From contig NC_088301.1 in NCBI RefSeq assembly GCF_032854445.1, positions 21,939,808 through 22,003,807 of the forward strand: a stretch of DNA of 64,000 nucleotides, given 5' to 3'. A model generated the notes under the pieces. It saw nothing but the letters and a program-made list of their open reading frames with translations. It was not told the DNA's origin and searched no databases. The translations under genes and the position numbers were made by a program. Position 1 is the stretch's first letter; each line of letters starts with the position of its first letter. Origin of the DNA: Liolophura sinensis (Eukaryota > Mollusca > Polyplacophora > Chitonida > Chitonidae). Below are positions 21,881 to 31,721 of the stretch, piece after piece.

Positions 21881-23279
21881 TCGGCCCCAGACCGATAAGC
21901 AAGCGAAAATTTCAGAATCTCAGAACAATTCGGTAAATTTCCAAATCAGAAGTATAAAGCTTGGTGGAATCACCTATAAAAATTATGTGGCCATAAAAGA
22001 GATGGTTGCTTAGTAATAACTCACCAAAAATACGCTCTCGATCAATACCGTTAATTTTTCTTTCAAACGAGGCACTGCTTTTTTAATTGCAGTTTACAGT
22101 ATTACAGTATGAAGCTCAACGTTAACCAGAAAAATATCATTACTGAAACTTTCATGTGTGTATTTCTGCGTGCTGTAAGAGGTTCGTTTGGTTAACGTAT
22201 GTCTTCATATGTAAAAAATAAACTGTATAATGTGGTCAGTTTTATCATATTTTGAGAGTTTAAAAGTCGTATTGCTGCATTAGTCTGTCAGGCATACTTC
22301 CTAGTACAGCGAACTAATGAAGTCACTATGGAGAACAGGCTGTACCTCGAGGAAGAGTTCTAGTCTTTGTGGCTTTTTTTTCTCGGGCAACATACTTTTT
22401 TGTCAGTAAAGCGAAATCATACGCGAAGTCTGGTTGAGAGCACATGTAGTCCTCTAGCTATCATTAACACTGACATATTATGCGTGACGGAAGTATAACG
22501 CTGGTTATTTTTTAGATATGTATTTAACTGATTGGTGCATAACTGCATGCTCAAGAATTTTTCCGTAAGTAGCATTTGTTGTGCGGTCATTTTCCCAACT
22601 CTCCAGAGTCTAATGCCAAAAAAGATATATCATTGTGACTGGAGCACTCTACAGTTTTTCGATGTTGTGACCTGTACATTGCTTGAATGCAAACTTGCCA
22701 TATAGCAAGAAAGAAAAAGTAATATAGAACTAGCCTTACGAGTGTGTCAGCAGCTGTCAGTCATAGCTATGGTTTGTTTCGCTTCTTAATGTGCACAATT
22801 TCTTACATTGGGGCCGATTCCCCGTCTTACCATGCAGAGTCCTTTGTTTTAAAATCTAACGCCATGCAATCTCTCCTCGGTTTGGTGAAACCTCTGTTAA
22901 ACGGTGTAATAGCCGTTTTACCCTAAATTTAACCCAGAGACTTTTTAACAACCGTTTTTTTTAATGTTCATCTATTTGCTTTTTTTAACTATATATTGAT
23001 CTCAAACTGCTGGCAAAATATCAGCTGTTCCAAGGTTATGCATTGTGTTGTTGCATTTATCAACATCCTTGCGCAGTGATATAACTTTAGGAACAGAGCT
23101 TGTATGACGGTTTTTAGTGGCAGAAGTGGCATTTTGGCTACGCCGTTAGGATTACAGTTCGAAAGTTAACCCAGTCCTGAACTCTGAACTCCTGTCATTA
23201 GGTATAGATTTGAACGCGATACATACCATGTGTAGTGATTGGTTTGAATTTCACGACGTCGTGTATCCGTGACGTTCGT
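21881..23279. other. Unassigned DNA
   Basis: No repeat membership or coding similarity seen. Confidence 0.4.
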
Positions 23280-23560
23280 ACTAATATAGCCATCAAGGCA
23301 GACATCCGTATAGCAGTCATTAGCCGTCATGGACACTCTGGGTCATTCATCCAATTTCCAAAGCAACGCTGGACACAGATCACCTAAGAATGCAGAAAGT
23401 GTATAACGTAAGAAATTAGGACGGATTCATGCAACGAGAAACAGTCAGCAGTTTTCAGTGATGACGGAAAGACGCAAGGCTTGTTCCAGGTGAATACGTT
23501 GTGATCTTTCACCACTCTGAATTTACGCGCCCTTAGCCCGGGTTAAGCCGAATTAATAGT
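23280..23560 (+). repeat. Dispersed repeat I, copy 2
   Basis: Shares 'catccaatttccaaagcaac', 'gagaaacagtcagcagtttt' and 'agcccgggttaagccgaatt' with copy 3 at 28790-29175 (there 'gagaaacggtcaacagtttt' and 'agccctgggttaagcgaaat'). Confidence 0.7.
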
Positions 23561-23879
23561 TCAAACAATTTGAGAAGAGCTATTAACCACCGAGAGTTTT
23601 ATTCAAGTGGAGATTAAAGGTCTTTTCGAAATCCACTGCCATTTCACTGTATATTTTTTGCATACAAATGACGACTTTTGAAAAACCGGCGGATCTAAAA
23701 CAGTGTATGGGGTCTCCATTTTCCAAAATGACATTTTGGAATGATGTTTTCAATTTCAATGTGTCGATTGTAGGCTCAGTCTTGAAAAATTTAGAATGCA
23801 TTGTTTTTTTTTTTTACGACACATGAGACTATGGCTAACATGGACAAATGTTGATTTACAGAAGAGAATCGCGTGAAAT

Positions 23880-24165
23880 TAATAAACGTGTGAGCACGGT
23901 GAAAAGCGCATGAAATTAATGAACCTGTGCGCACGGTGAAAAGCGCATGAAATTAATGAACCTGTGCGCACTGTGAAAATCATATGTAATTAATGAACCT
24001 GTGCGCACGGTGAAAATCGTATTATATTTATGAACCTGTGCGCACGATGAAAATCGTATGATATTAATGAACCTGTGCGCACGGTGAAAATCATATGAAA
24101 TTAATGAACCTGTGCGCACGAAGATAGTCGTATGATATTAATGAACCTGTGCGCACGGTGAAGAA
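23880..24165. repeat. 37-bp minisatellite, ~8 copies
   Basis: The unit approximates 'gcgcacggtgaaaatcatat' plus 'gaaattaatgaacctgt'. Copies differ at a few positions (aaaatcgtatg / aaagcgcatg). Confidence 0.9.
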
Positions 24166-24282
24166 GTGTGTACTAGTCAACCGATGAAGGGAAATATTGC
24201 AATATAGCCCATCAAGGCTAGAAAAATTGTACAGGGGCTAGCAGTAGCAGCATACAGTCGGACGATTGAGAATGTTCAGTAT

Positions 24283-24430
24283 TTGACTTATTTATTTATT
24301 TGATTAGTGATTTACGCCATATTAAAGAATATTTACGACATCAGCCAGCATTATGGTGGGGGGGAGGCGAGTAGAGCAAGGGGGAAACCAGCGACCATTA
24401 GCAGGTTGGTGTCAGACCGTATGGGAAACC
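24283..24430 (-). mobile_element. SINE family B, reversed, 3' part
   Basis: 'tttatttatttgattagtga', 'tttacgccatattaaagaat' and 'cagcattatggtggg' are in the reverse orientation of the family B tail and core. Confidence 0.8.
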
Positions 24431-25739
24431 AATGACACCGGGAAATGTATAATGTAAGAAAAGGTATGAAACGTTATGCTTGTATTGCATATGCTCATCT
24501 AAACGCAACAACTTCGCTGTACAGCTTGTAGCCCTGACATTAAGCAGAATTCAATGCCTACTTGCAAAGTAAGGTGCCACAGATCTCCCACGCTGTAAAT
24601 TGTGGCTTGTGTGCTTGGCAAAGGTTTGACAATGAAAGCGATTGATGATTAAGCCTTGACTTAGACGTTACATCAGCAATGTTTTATGACATAGGTTGAT
24701 ATCGAGGACTTTCAGACACCTTCTAGTATATATGCAACTGGACGAAATACGTATAGATCATGCGCATCGCTTTCTGGAATACTGCGATCCATAAATTAAT
24801 AATAAGTTAGTAAAATCGAACTGCTTCCTTTATATATGAATTCTGTACCACCAAGATGTCGTCTTCTCAACGTTTGTTGAAGAGAAAGTAGCGGGCTTTA
24901 TGAAGTTGATTATTTTTCAACATTATTTTCCTGTATGCAAATAGTCGTATTCGTACTTGAAAAAATATAGGTCTGCTAATAAGGGAACTAAGCTTGGATG
25001 CATCGGGATACATATATGTTGTTCATGTATCGCGATGCCGAGTTCCCCGTTGGTGTTATTCATGGGAAATTCGAGTAGTTCTATAAACCAGGCTAGAATC
25101 CCTAGAATATTAAATAAAATGCAGTCATGAAATCATGGCCTGCCATTTGAAACATCAAAAGCAAACCAAAGGATTGAATTATATCTTTGTGAGAGACTGT
25201 AGTCGAGAAAGCCCTTGTAGACATATCTAATTTAACAAATTGGTCAATGAATTTTATTATAACATGCAATATGCCTTGATCTTTTAGGATGCTATCGAAT
25301 GTGTTCTCAGCTGCATTTTAGTTAGAATTTGGGACTGACGGTTTGCCTATGTATAACTAATCTACAAGTCTTTTGCAATTATATTTTTGCAGAAATTTTT
25401 TTGTATTATATGCTGTTTTGTCAGCTGGGACGATAAAACAAGCTATAGCCTTTCATCCTTTAGCACAATTAATTGATTACACACCTAAACTGTCAGATAT
25501 TGTCTGTTTGCGGTATTATATCAATAAATACGACCAGAAACAAATAGAACAAGGCAGAATTGGACTTTTGAGTCATTCATTGCAACCGATATTCGCAGGA
25601 TGTCAAGAAGAAACGTTATCGCATCACAGTATTCTTTTCGAAGTTTGCTGTGGTTATTATAAGTTTCAGACTCGCCTTGACAATGTCTCCCACACTAAAG
25701 TATTGGTCGCTTTTATTACATCATGTAAAAACCAATGTA
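24431..25739. other. Unassigned DNA; 133-codon plus-strand frame at 25373-25774
   Basis: The 133-codon frame has a mixed composition (H-P-L-A-Q-L-I-D-Y, Y-I-N-K-Y-D-Q-K) but no domain I can name, and its end runs into repeat G. It may be an exon remnant. The rest holds nothing recognised. Confidence 0.3.
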
Positions 25740-26220
25740 AATGTTTAGTCATTCTCTTTCAGAGCCTAATTTAATTGCTCAGCACGGTGTTTGTCCATGC
25801 GGAGTGTGCCTGATTTAGTCATAACTCGACTTGACACGCTCCTGGTGAATAGCCCTCATGCGAGAACAAGTGAGGGAGCGTCAATGTCTGGAAATCATTC
25901 AGAGACCATCGTAAATATTGAGATTTTCTGGTGCGCCTGTCAGAACACAAAAGATGATGTACTCGGACAAGGTTAATAGAAAAATATTGTCTTTATTACC
26001 GCAGTTTCTAAAGTAACGAGATTGCCGTGAATACAGACTTCCGGTTAGTGATGAATTGCGAGTTATTGGCGCAGCAGCCAAGGAATCAATATTATGCTGT
26101 TGGATGGTGACCTGCTGCCAGACCGTGGTGAGAGCTCAAGGCAACATCTTGTCGGCAAACGTGTTGTGTTCGTCTGTAAGCTGTTCGGCATTACAGGCAG
26201 ATCTTTTATTACGCTGTCTT
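25740..26220 (+). repeat. Dispersed repeat G, copy 1 (inverted relative to 47790-48250)
   Basis: About 85% alike over some 450 bp to the reverse complement of 47790-48250. Common words: 'ctcatgcgagaacaagtgag', 'gtgcgcctgtcagaacacaa', 'aagatgatgtactcggaca', 'gtaacgagattg', 'gaatcaatattatgct', 'caacatcttgtcggcaaa'. On the other strand both copies keep an open frame of about 60 codons (SGSLY-S/T-RQSRYF-R/K-NCGNKDNI), so a coding origin is possible. Confidence 0.8.
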
Positions 26221-27489
26221 GTATTTGCACCGTTGCCTGAAGTCTACACTGAATGAAAAATACTAGTAACTTGATTCATTGTACATTTTACCGCGTAACG
26301 AAATTACATTAAATACATTAAGGCAACGTCAAATGCATACACCATTCACAGAAGCCAGTTACTTTATAAGCACCATTCACACCATTACTCCAAAGAAACC
26401 TGCCAAAAACGGACATTTCAATGTTCAATCTGATTTTGTAATTTTTGTTTAATGGTTGAAGTTATCGAAGTCTGAAGACGAAACTTTAGATATTAATAAT
26501 GCTAATGACTTTGTTAAGATAAAGGCGTTGCTGTGTATGTACGAGTTCAATGTAAACTGTAACAATATCAACATGTAGTGAAAACAGCAAATTACCTTAT
26601 TATTGGCCTCCAATATAGTTGAAAACGCCGTTCACTGGATAGGCAAGCTGCCAGAGGTTTTGGACTGGCAACCTCTTATAGAGCGTTCCATTTCTTTATT
26701 TTCTTCGGAAAGTTGCAATACGACTTTTTTGCTCTAGTTTTACTCTCCATACTTCTGTCTTTTATGTTATTTCACTTACTTCTGCTAAAATAATGAAGAA
26801 AGCTGTGTTAGGAAAAGGAAGTGTCTTGCCTCAGGAGAATACCATACGTTGCATGAAATTTTGCCTTATGATAATTAGTGCTGAGTTTGGACAATCAGTG
26901 ACGATTTTGTTCTACTGGTGATTGTTTCGCGATAATGTGCATGTGCTCGCGGTATGTCTTACTGACATGGATGTATTACTTGATGACCAATTTCTTTGTG
27001 CCGGGTGTAGGGGATGTACGTGCGACTAAGCATATTTGTATTCGACCTTACTAACTACTTATTCTAAATTTGAATGGGCCTTTCTGAATGGCCAATGAAA
27101 AAAGTGCAATTGACCAATCATAAGCAATGTCGCGATCAAGGAGGCGTGGGACCTTTCGCATTGTTTCAGTGTTATTGTATGTCAAAGGTGATGACAACAC
27201 AGCATCTTGAGTACTTTTTACCATGATGCTCTTGGACGTGTAATTTCTTAGTATGTAATCTGCTTCTCCACGTGTGATCCGTACGTTGATGGGATTTAAT
27301 TTCAAAGTAGGATCTAAATTTCAGCCATGTTGAACTTAATTCATCACTGTTTAATATACGATTAGAGAAAATTTGAATCCACTCACGAAGCATGGCTGAT
27401 GTTATGTGAGTCAGTAATGCATTTCTGGATATACGTTTTCGCATATAATCAATCTTCCAGCTAAAATCTCTTCTATTGGGACAGGGATT
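26221..27489. other. Unassigned DNA; minus-strand frame 27172-27549
   Basis: The 125-codon minus-strand frame begins with R-K-G-L-G-W-R-I-V-V-Q-D-L-V-K-S-L-D-V. The same peptide pattern (R-K-A-L-G-W-R-I-G-I-Q-D-H-G-K-S-L-D-V) can be read on the plus strand at about 45023-45082 in the inverted repeat D copy. The remainder of the frame has no counterpart seen. Otherwise nothing recognised. Confidence 0.35.
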
Positions 27490-27860
27490 TACATCGAGAC
27501 TTTTCACCAGATCTTGTACAACAATCCTCCAGCCTAAACCCTTCCTCACTCCGGACTGTCGATAACTCCCGGCAAATAGCTGCCCGGTTATAATAGACCC
27601 AGAGTGAGTGATGATAGTAAATAAGGAAGATTAAGGAAACTTGGGTAACGAGAAGATCGCCCTAATCCGCTGGATGACGCACTCGTCTGGCCGGCCGACG
27701 GTTTTGATTTACGGTACGTAATTCAATTCTACTGACAGTGGTTGGTCGTAAAGTAATACTCTATAGAATTGCGGAACTAGCTTGGAGGTAATCTTACTAT
27801 GGCGGTACGGTTTGTTCTGAGCTGTTGGAATCCAGAAACATCAAGGACAGTTGTCTTACT
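27490..27860 (+). repeat. Dispersed repeat D, copy 1
   Basis: Aligns with the reverse complement of 44690-45080: 'caatcctcca.cctaaa', 'ggactgtcga', 'cggttataatagacccaga', 'gaagattaaggaa', 'ctcgtctggcc', 'ggtacgt', 'agcttggag', 'ttggaatccagaaa'. It contains the peptide similarity described for 27172-27549. Confidence 0.75.
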
Positions 27861-28034
27861 CATCTCTCCCCAAAATACCCCAGAAATGATTCTTCCTCAC
27901 ACAACTGTGTATCGCCTACATGGTTTATACTTTGAACATCCAAGAATGGGCAATTCTGAAATGTTAGGTTTCTGGTTTTCTTCTGCTGCATGATGTCTTA
28001 ACAATGAATACAATGAACAGCCGGTCCTGTCCAA

Positions 28035-28290
28035 GTACAGCCTCAGTCGATCCGCTGAGGACAGCCTGTCGATCCGGTGGGGACAGCCTTTCGATCCGGT
28101 GGGGACAGCCTGTCGATCCGGTGGAGACAGCCTGTCGATCCGGTGGGGACAGCCTTTCGATCCGGTGGGGACAGCCTGTCGATCCGGTGGGGACAGCCTC
28201 AGTCGATCCGGTGGAGACAGCCTGTCGATCCGGTGGGGACAGCCTGTCGATCCGGTGGAGACAGCCTCAGCCGATCCAGTAGAAACAGTG
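28035..28290. repeat. 22-bp GC-rich minisatellite, ~11 copies, open in several frames
   Basis: The unit is 'tgtcgatccggtggggacag' plus 'cc', with variants 'tttcgatcc', 'ggagac' and a 26-bp form containing 'ctcagtcgatcc'. Because 22 is not a multiple of 3, three units give a 22-residue peptide period, and overlapping frames of 90-134 codons stay open. Much richer in G+C than its surroundings. Confidence 0.9.
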
Positions 28291-28789
28291 TGTCGATTCA
28301 AACAGTGTTACCTCATTCATTGTTTACAGTCTTTGTCCATCCAGCGGAGAAAGAATAGAAATGATTCTGTGTCAATGTCACTTTTCGATTCATAGCTCAT
28401 GCAGATAGAACCTGCAAATGAGGAATATACAAGTCGTTTGTTGTATTCCTAAATGATGAATATTCCGAGTGAGTCCTGAGCATGGGGAACCTACTGCTGC
28501 AGCTTTTCCAATTTGTGTGTTCACATTTGACATTTTGAGCCCATTTTTGCATGTTGTCGCGGGATCATGTAACATGGCTGAGCATGCATCATATATCTTT
28601 AAAGGCCACCTGTAAATAAATGTGCACTTTAACGAGCAATCCACTGACTGCTTTCAAAATCTATTGAAATGAAATAAGATCCAACATTGGAAACGCCGTG
28701 TCTGTGAAATTTTGCTTTGATATACAGTAAGTATGCTTTTACATGCAGTAATATGATGTAAAGCTATAGTTTAAATCAGTGCAGGCAAG
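28291..28789. other. Unassigned DNA
   Basis: Nothing recognised; an 84-codon minus frame has no known relatives. Confidence 0.4.
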
Positions 28790-29175
28790 TCGATGGTAAT
28801 GTATGCGTCGAAACAGACATTTGTATACCAGCCGTCAACCAATAAGGACGTTCCGGATCAATAATAGCAAGGCCAATTTCCAAAACAACGTTTAACGCAA
28901 ATTACTAAAGAACTAAGAAAGTATAATTAAAAGTACGAAAATAGGACGAAATCATACAAAGAGAAACGGTCAACAGTTTTCAGTACTGTAGAAATGAATC
29001 TAGGTGATTGAGTGAAATCAGTATTCATATCGTGTACCATTCTACAATACCAGCTGTCGATAACAAATTATGCATCTAAGCTGTGATTTGGTTGCAACTG
29101 TTCATATATCCAACGTGGCTATCTAATTCAACACAGTGAATATACATCCCGTAGCCCTGGGTTAAGCGAAATTAA
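28790..29175 (+). repeat. Dispersed repeat I, copy 3
   Basis: See copies at 18901 and 23280; shares 'ggccaatttccaaaacaacg' with copy 1 and the distal 'gggttaagcgaaatta' with copy 2. Confidence 0.7.
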
Positions 29176-30162
29176 ACACAATCATGAAGCAAAGCGCCAG
29201 ACATTCTGAATGTTCTGTGCATGTTTACTTACAAGAGAATTGTACTCATTGTAAAACTTAAGAAATTTGAAGTGTAGGCGTGTGATGGAATAACCTTGAC
29301 ACACTAGTTTTTGCATTAATAACTTGTGACGTTGATTGAAATCGTCACACAACACGCGGGATCTAACAAATGCTACAAGTCGAGATATGTACACGCCATA
29401 AGCAGGACCCTTCGGTATATTGTTGTCCAAGTAAAGGATAATTTACAATGTCAAAATTGAAACTATCTCTCTTGCTGTTGAGAGGAAATCGTTTGGACTT
29501 TGTACAAATATACATTGAGATAAGATGAGCCATGTGGAGAATCTGAGGCTTCCTTTAAATCCAGCGAAGATGGATAAAGATCTTTCACAGCCTTTGTCAT
29601 GTATGGATTGTTTAAACTGACAGAAGATCATCAACATACCGTTTGGTGAATAAGAAAGATCGGGCTTGGTGAGGATTACTCCTTAATAGTTTTTGCATAT
29701 AGTTGTGTTCACATGAGAACAGGAATAGGTCGGCCAAAGGAGGAGGGTGGGGAGTAGGGGTGTCACGGTTTGTACCCATCCGCTATGTAAATCAGTTCTG
29801 CTTTTCTTCCCCTTTTTGTCCATTTTCTTTTTTAAAATATTAATAATACTCTGTTGTAAAATGCTTTGGTTATGTTTTGTACGTGTGATGTGCCGTTGCA
29901 TTGTTCTCGTCCATGATGTGTGCAAAATCCGTAATGAATGCCGTACGCTCTTCATCTTCGCTTTAGTACTTTTCGGAATGCAGGAATCAACAAAATAATG
30001 ACATTTTTCCCTCCGTCAACATTTTCTTGTTAATGTGTACACAAAAGTGGACAACAGCCGCAGCACGCCCAAATGCTTTTAACATTAAAGTTGCCTCCCT
30101 TTGCTACCGTACACGCGAAAACACTGCGGATGTTCGGGAAACAGCAGTTGCAGTGTTAGTAG
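29176..30162. other. Unassigned DNA left of the LTR element
   Basis: Short frames only. The last four bases (gtag, 30159-30162) are the target site of the LTR retrotransposon. Confidence 0.4.
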
Positions 30163-31209
30163 TGTTATGTATGACTATTTAACGTTTTCGTGTACTGTTA
30201 GTCTGCGGACCTTTGTGAAAGCATAACAGGCCCTGTTATATATGTACAGCGCGGACCTGATGGAAAGCACCTTGTTCAATGCTCTGTTTATTTAACTGGC
30301 TGTTCATTGGCTGTTAATTCTGTGTTTAAAAATAGTTGAATCCACCTGGGACGTATATAAGCCGTGTTTTCTGTGCAGAGGGGAGGTATTTTTTGTTGCA
30401 TCCACTGGGAGCCAGGAGAGTGTTCGACGCTCTCGTATCGAGTCCATTATATTTATATGAGCTGGTGATGCCAGTTTCATTTGGGAGGACAGATTTTTAT
30501 GCCGGCACCGTTTGTGTACCACAGTAGTACTGATGTCTGGTTTATGTGAATTTCTGCGGAAGTCACGTTTATTGGTGTTCGGATCTTTATTATGATTATA
30601 CAGTGTTGACTGTGTAATTTGTTTAACACGCTGACCTCACCTGACCGACAAGGTCGTCAAGGACTCTAAACTGAAGTTTTCAGTTTTGCAAAGGACATTC
30701 GTTCTGCCACAAGGTGACATTACTCTACGTCTCTGAACGGCTCGTTTGTGAGCTTCTGCGGGAGCTGTGACTGTTCTAAAGTGGATTATACCTCCATGCC
30801 TGTATTTACCCTGTGTTGTGCTCTGCGGGTGTGACGTCATTCAAAGGCTTGACTGTTCCAGTTCTGTGTAACCTGTGTACTGTGTTCGCGTTCGCTAACC
30901 TAGCGAAGTACCTGACTGGGATAATTTGTGACTTGTGTGCCACTGTGGTACTTGTGTGTGTTTATCCCATGGTCTTTACGTTGGATCTCCTGGAACACGT
31001 TCCTTGGGATGCAAAGGTGAACTGGAAACTTTTAAAGACCGGTAATACTGATGTGTATGTTTTTTATGTTGCTGTTGTTGAACTGTCTGTAAACTGTACG
31101 TCTCATTTTATATATTATTATAATTATTTATATTATTTATAGCCATTATTTACATTGTAATATTGAGTCACTGAGTCTGTTTTCTATTGCTGTTTTCAAT
31201 ACCGTAACA
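30163..31209 (+). repeat. 5' LTR
   Basis: Begins 'tgttatgtatgac' and ends 'aataccgtaaca'. Longer than the 3' LTR by 35 bp because of an extra stretch in a TA-rich tract near 31110-31140 and a 12-bp segment near 30940-30955. It holds a TATA box and a perfect CRE octamer (tgacgtca, 30832-30839). Frames inside it (for example 30813-31142) are not thought to be coding. Confidence 0.95.
30354..30361 (+). promoter_or_regulatory. TATA box of the 5' LTR
   Basis: 'tatataag' lies about 190 bp into the LTR, with an inverted CCAAT ('attgg') about 50 bp upstream. The start of transcription would fall near 30385. The same box is conserved in the 3' LTR at 35507-35514. Confidence 0.7.
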
Positions 31210-31214
31210 GAAAT

Positions 31215-31232
31215 TGGGGTCTTGTCCGGGAA
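31215..31232 (+). other. Primer-binding site, tRNA-Pro-like
   Basis: 'tggggtcttgtccgggaa' begins 5 bp after the LTR. It matches the complement of the 3' end of animal tRNA-Pro at about 15 of 18 positions by my comparison. The mismatches may lower priming. Confidence 0.75.
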
Positions 31233-31342
31233 TTGAACTGATTGTTTCCCTTTTGTTTCGCACTGGATATTTGAAGTTAAACACATGTGAGAAGCGATTG
31301 CTTAATTTTAACGGTGAATGATTCAGTGGCTAAATATTTACA

Positions 31343-31675
31343 ATGGGAGATTTTGATCCTAAACAGTTTGTTAATGCGCCCGATCAGGATGTTTTTGAGA
31401 GTTTAAAGAAGGAAGACTTGGCTAAGTTAGGGACATTTTTAGGTTTGTCCCTAAAGTCTTCATGGAGGAAAAGAGATATGCAGTATACTTTGTTGAAACA
31501 TTTAGTGGAAATAGGTAAGTTTGATAGTTCTGCATTATCTGATTATGAGTTTGAGGGTCAGTCTGATGCCGAGCTTAAGTTTAAGCAGTTTGAGTTAAAG
31601 TTGAGATTGGGGAAAGAGAGAAAGAGAGGGATCATGAGAGAGAGAGGCAGGAAAAAGAGAGGGAACATGAGATAG
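31343..31675 (+). CDS. gag: Gag N-terminal fragment (frame 1 of 3)
   Basis: The first ATG after the leader sits in a good context (acaATGg). 110 codons, starting M-G-D-F-D-P, then a small helical domain (E-D-L-A-K-L-G-T-F-L-G-L-S) and a charged Glu/Arg/Lys run. The frame stops in the GA-rich tract, but the amino-acid pattern carries on in the next frame (E-R-D-H-E-R-E-R-Q-E-K, about 31618-31695, reaching L-E-K-L-K-M-Q), and then in the frame of the 1159-codon ORF. Each step is what one extra GA dinucleotide would cause. In an intact relative this would be the start of one Gag-Pol protein. The breaks may be real mutations or repeat-length sequencing errors. Confidence 0.8.
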   Translation: MGDFDPKQFVNAPDQDVFESLKKEDLAKLGTFLGLSLKSSWRKRDMQYTLLKHLVEIGKFDSSALSDYEFEGQSDAELKFKQFELKLRLGKERKRGIMRERGRKKRGNMR

Positions 31676-31721
31676 AGTTAGAAAAGTTGAAAATGCAGAG
31701 AGAGAGAGAGAGGAGAGAGAA

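Noticed and set aside
30813-31142. ORF inside the 5' LTR (and 35964-36290 in the 3' LTR)
   Set aside because: LTR sequence; the two copies differ in length by indels that break the frame relation.
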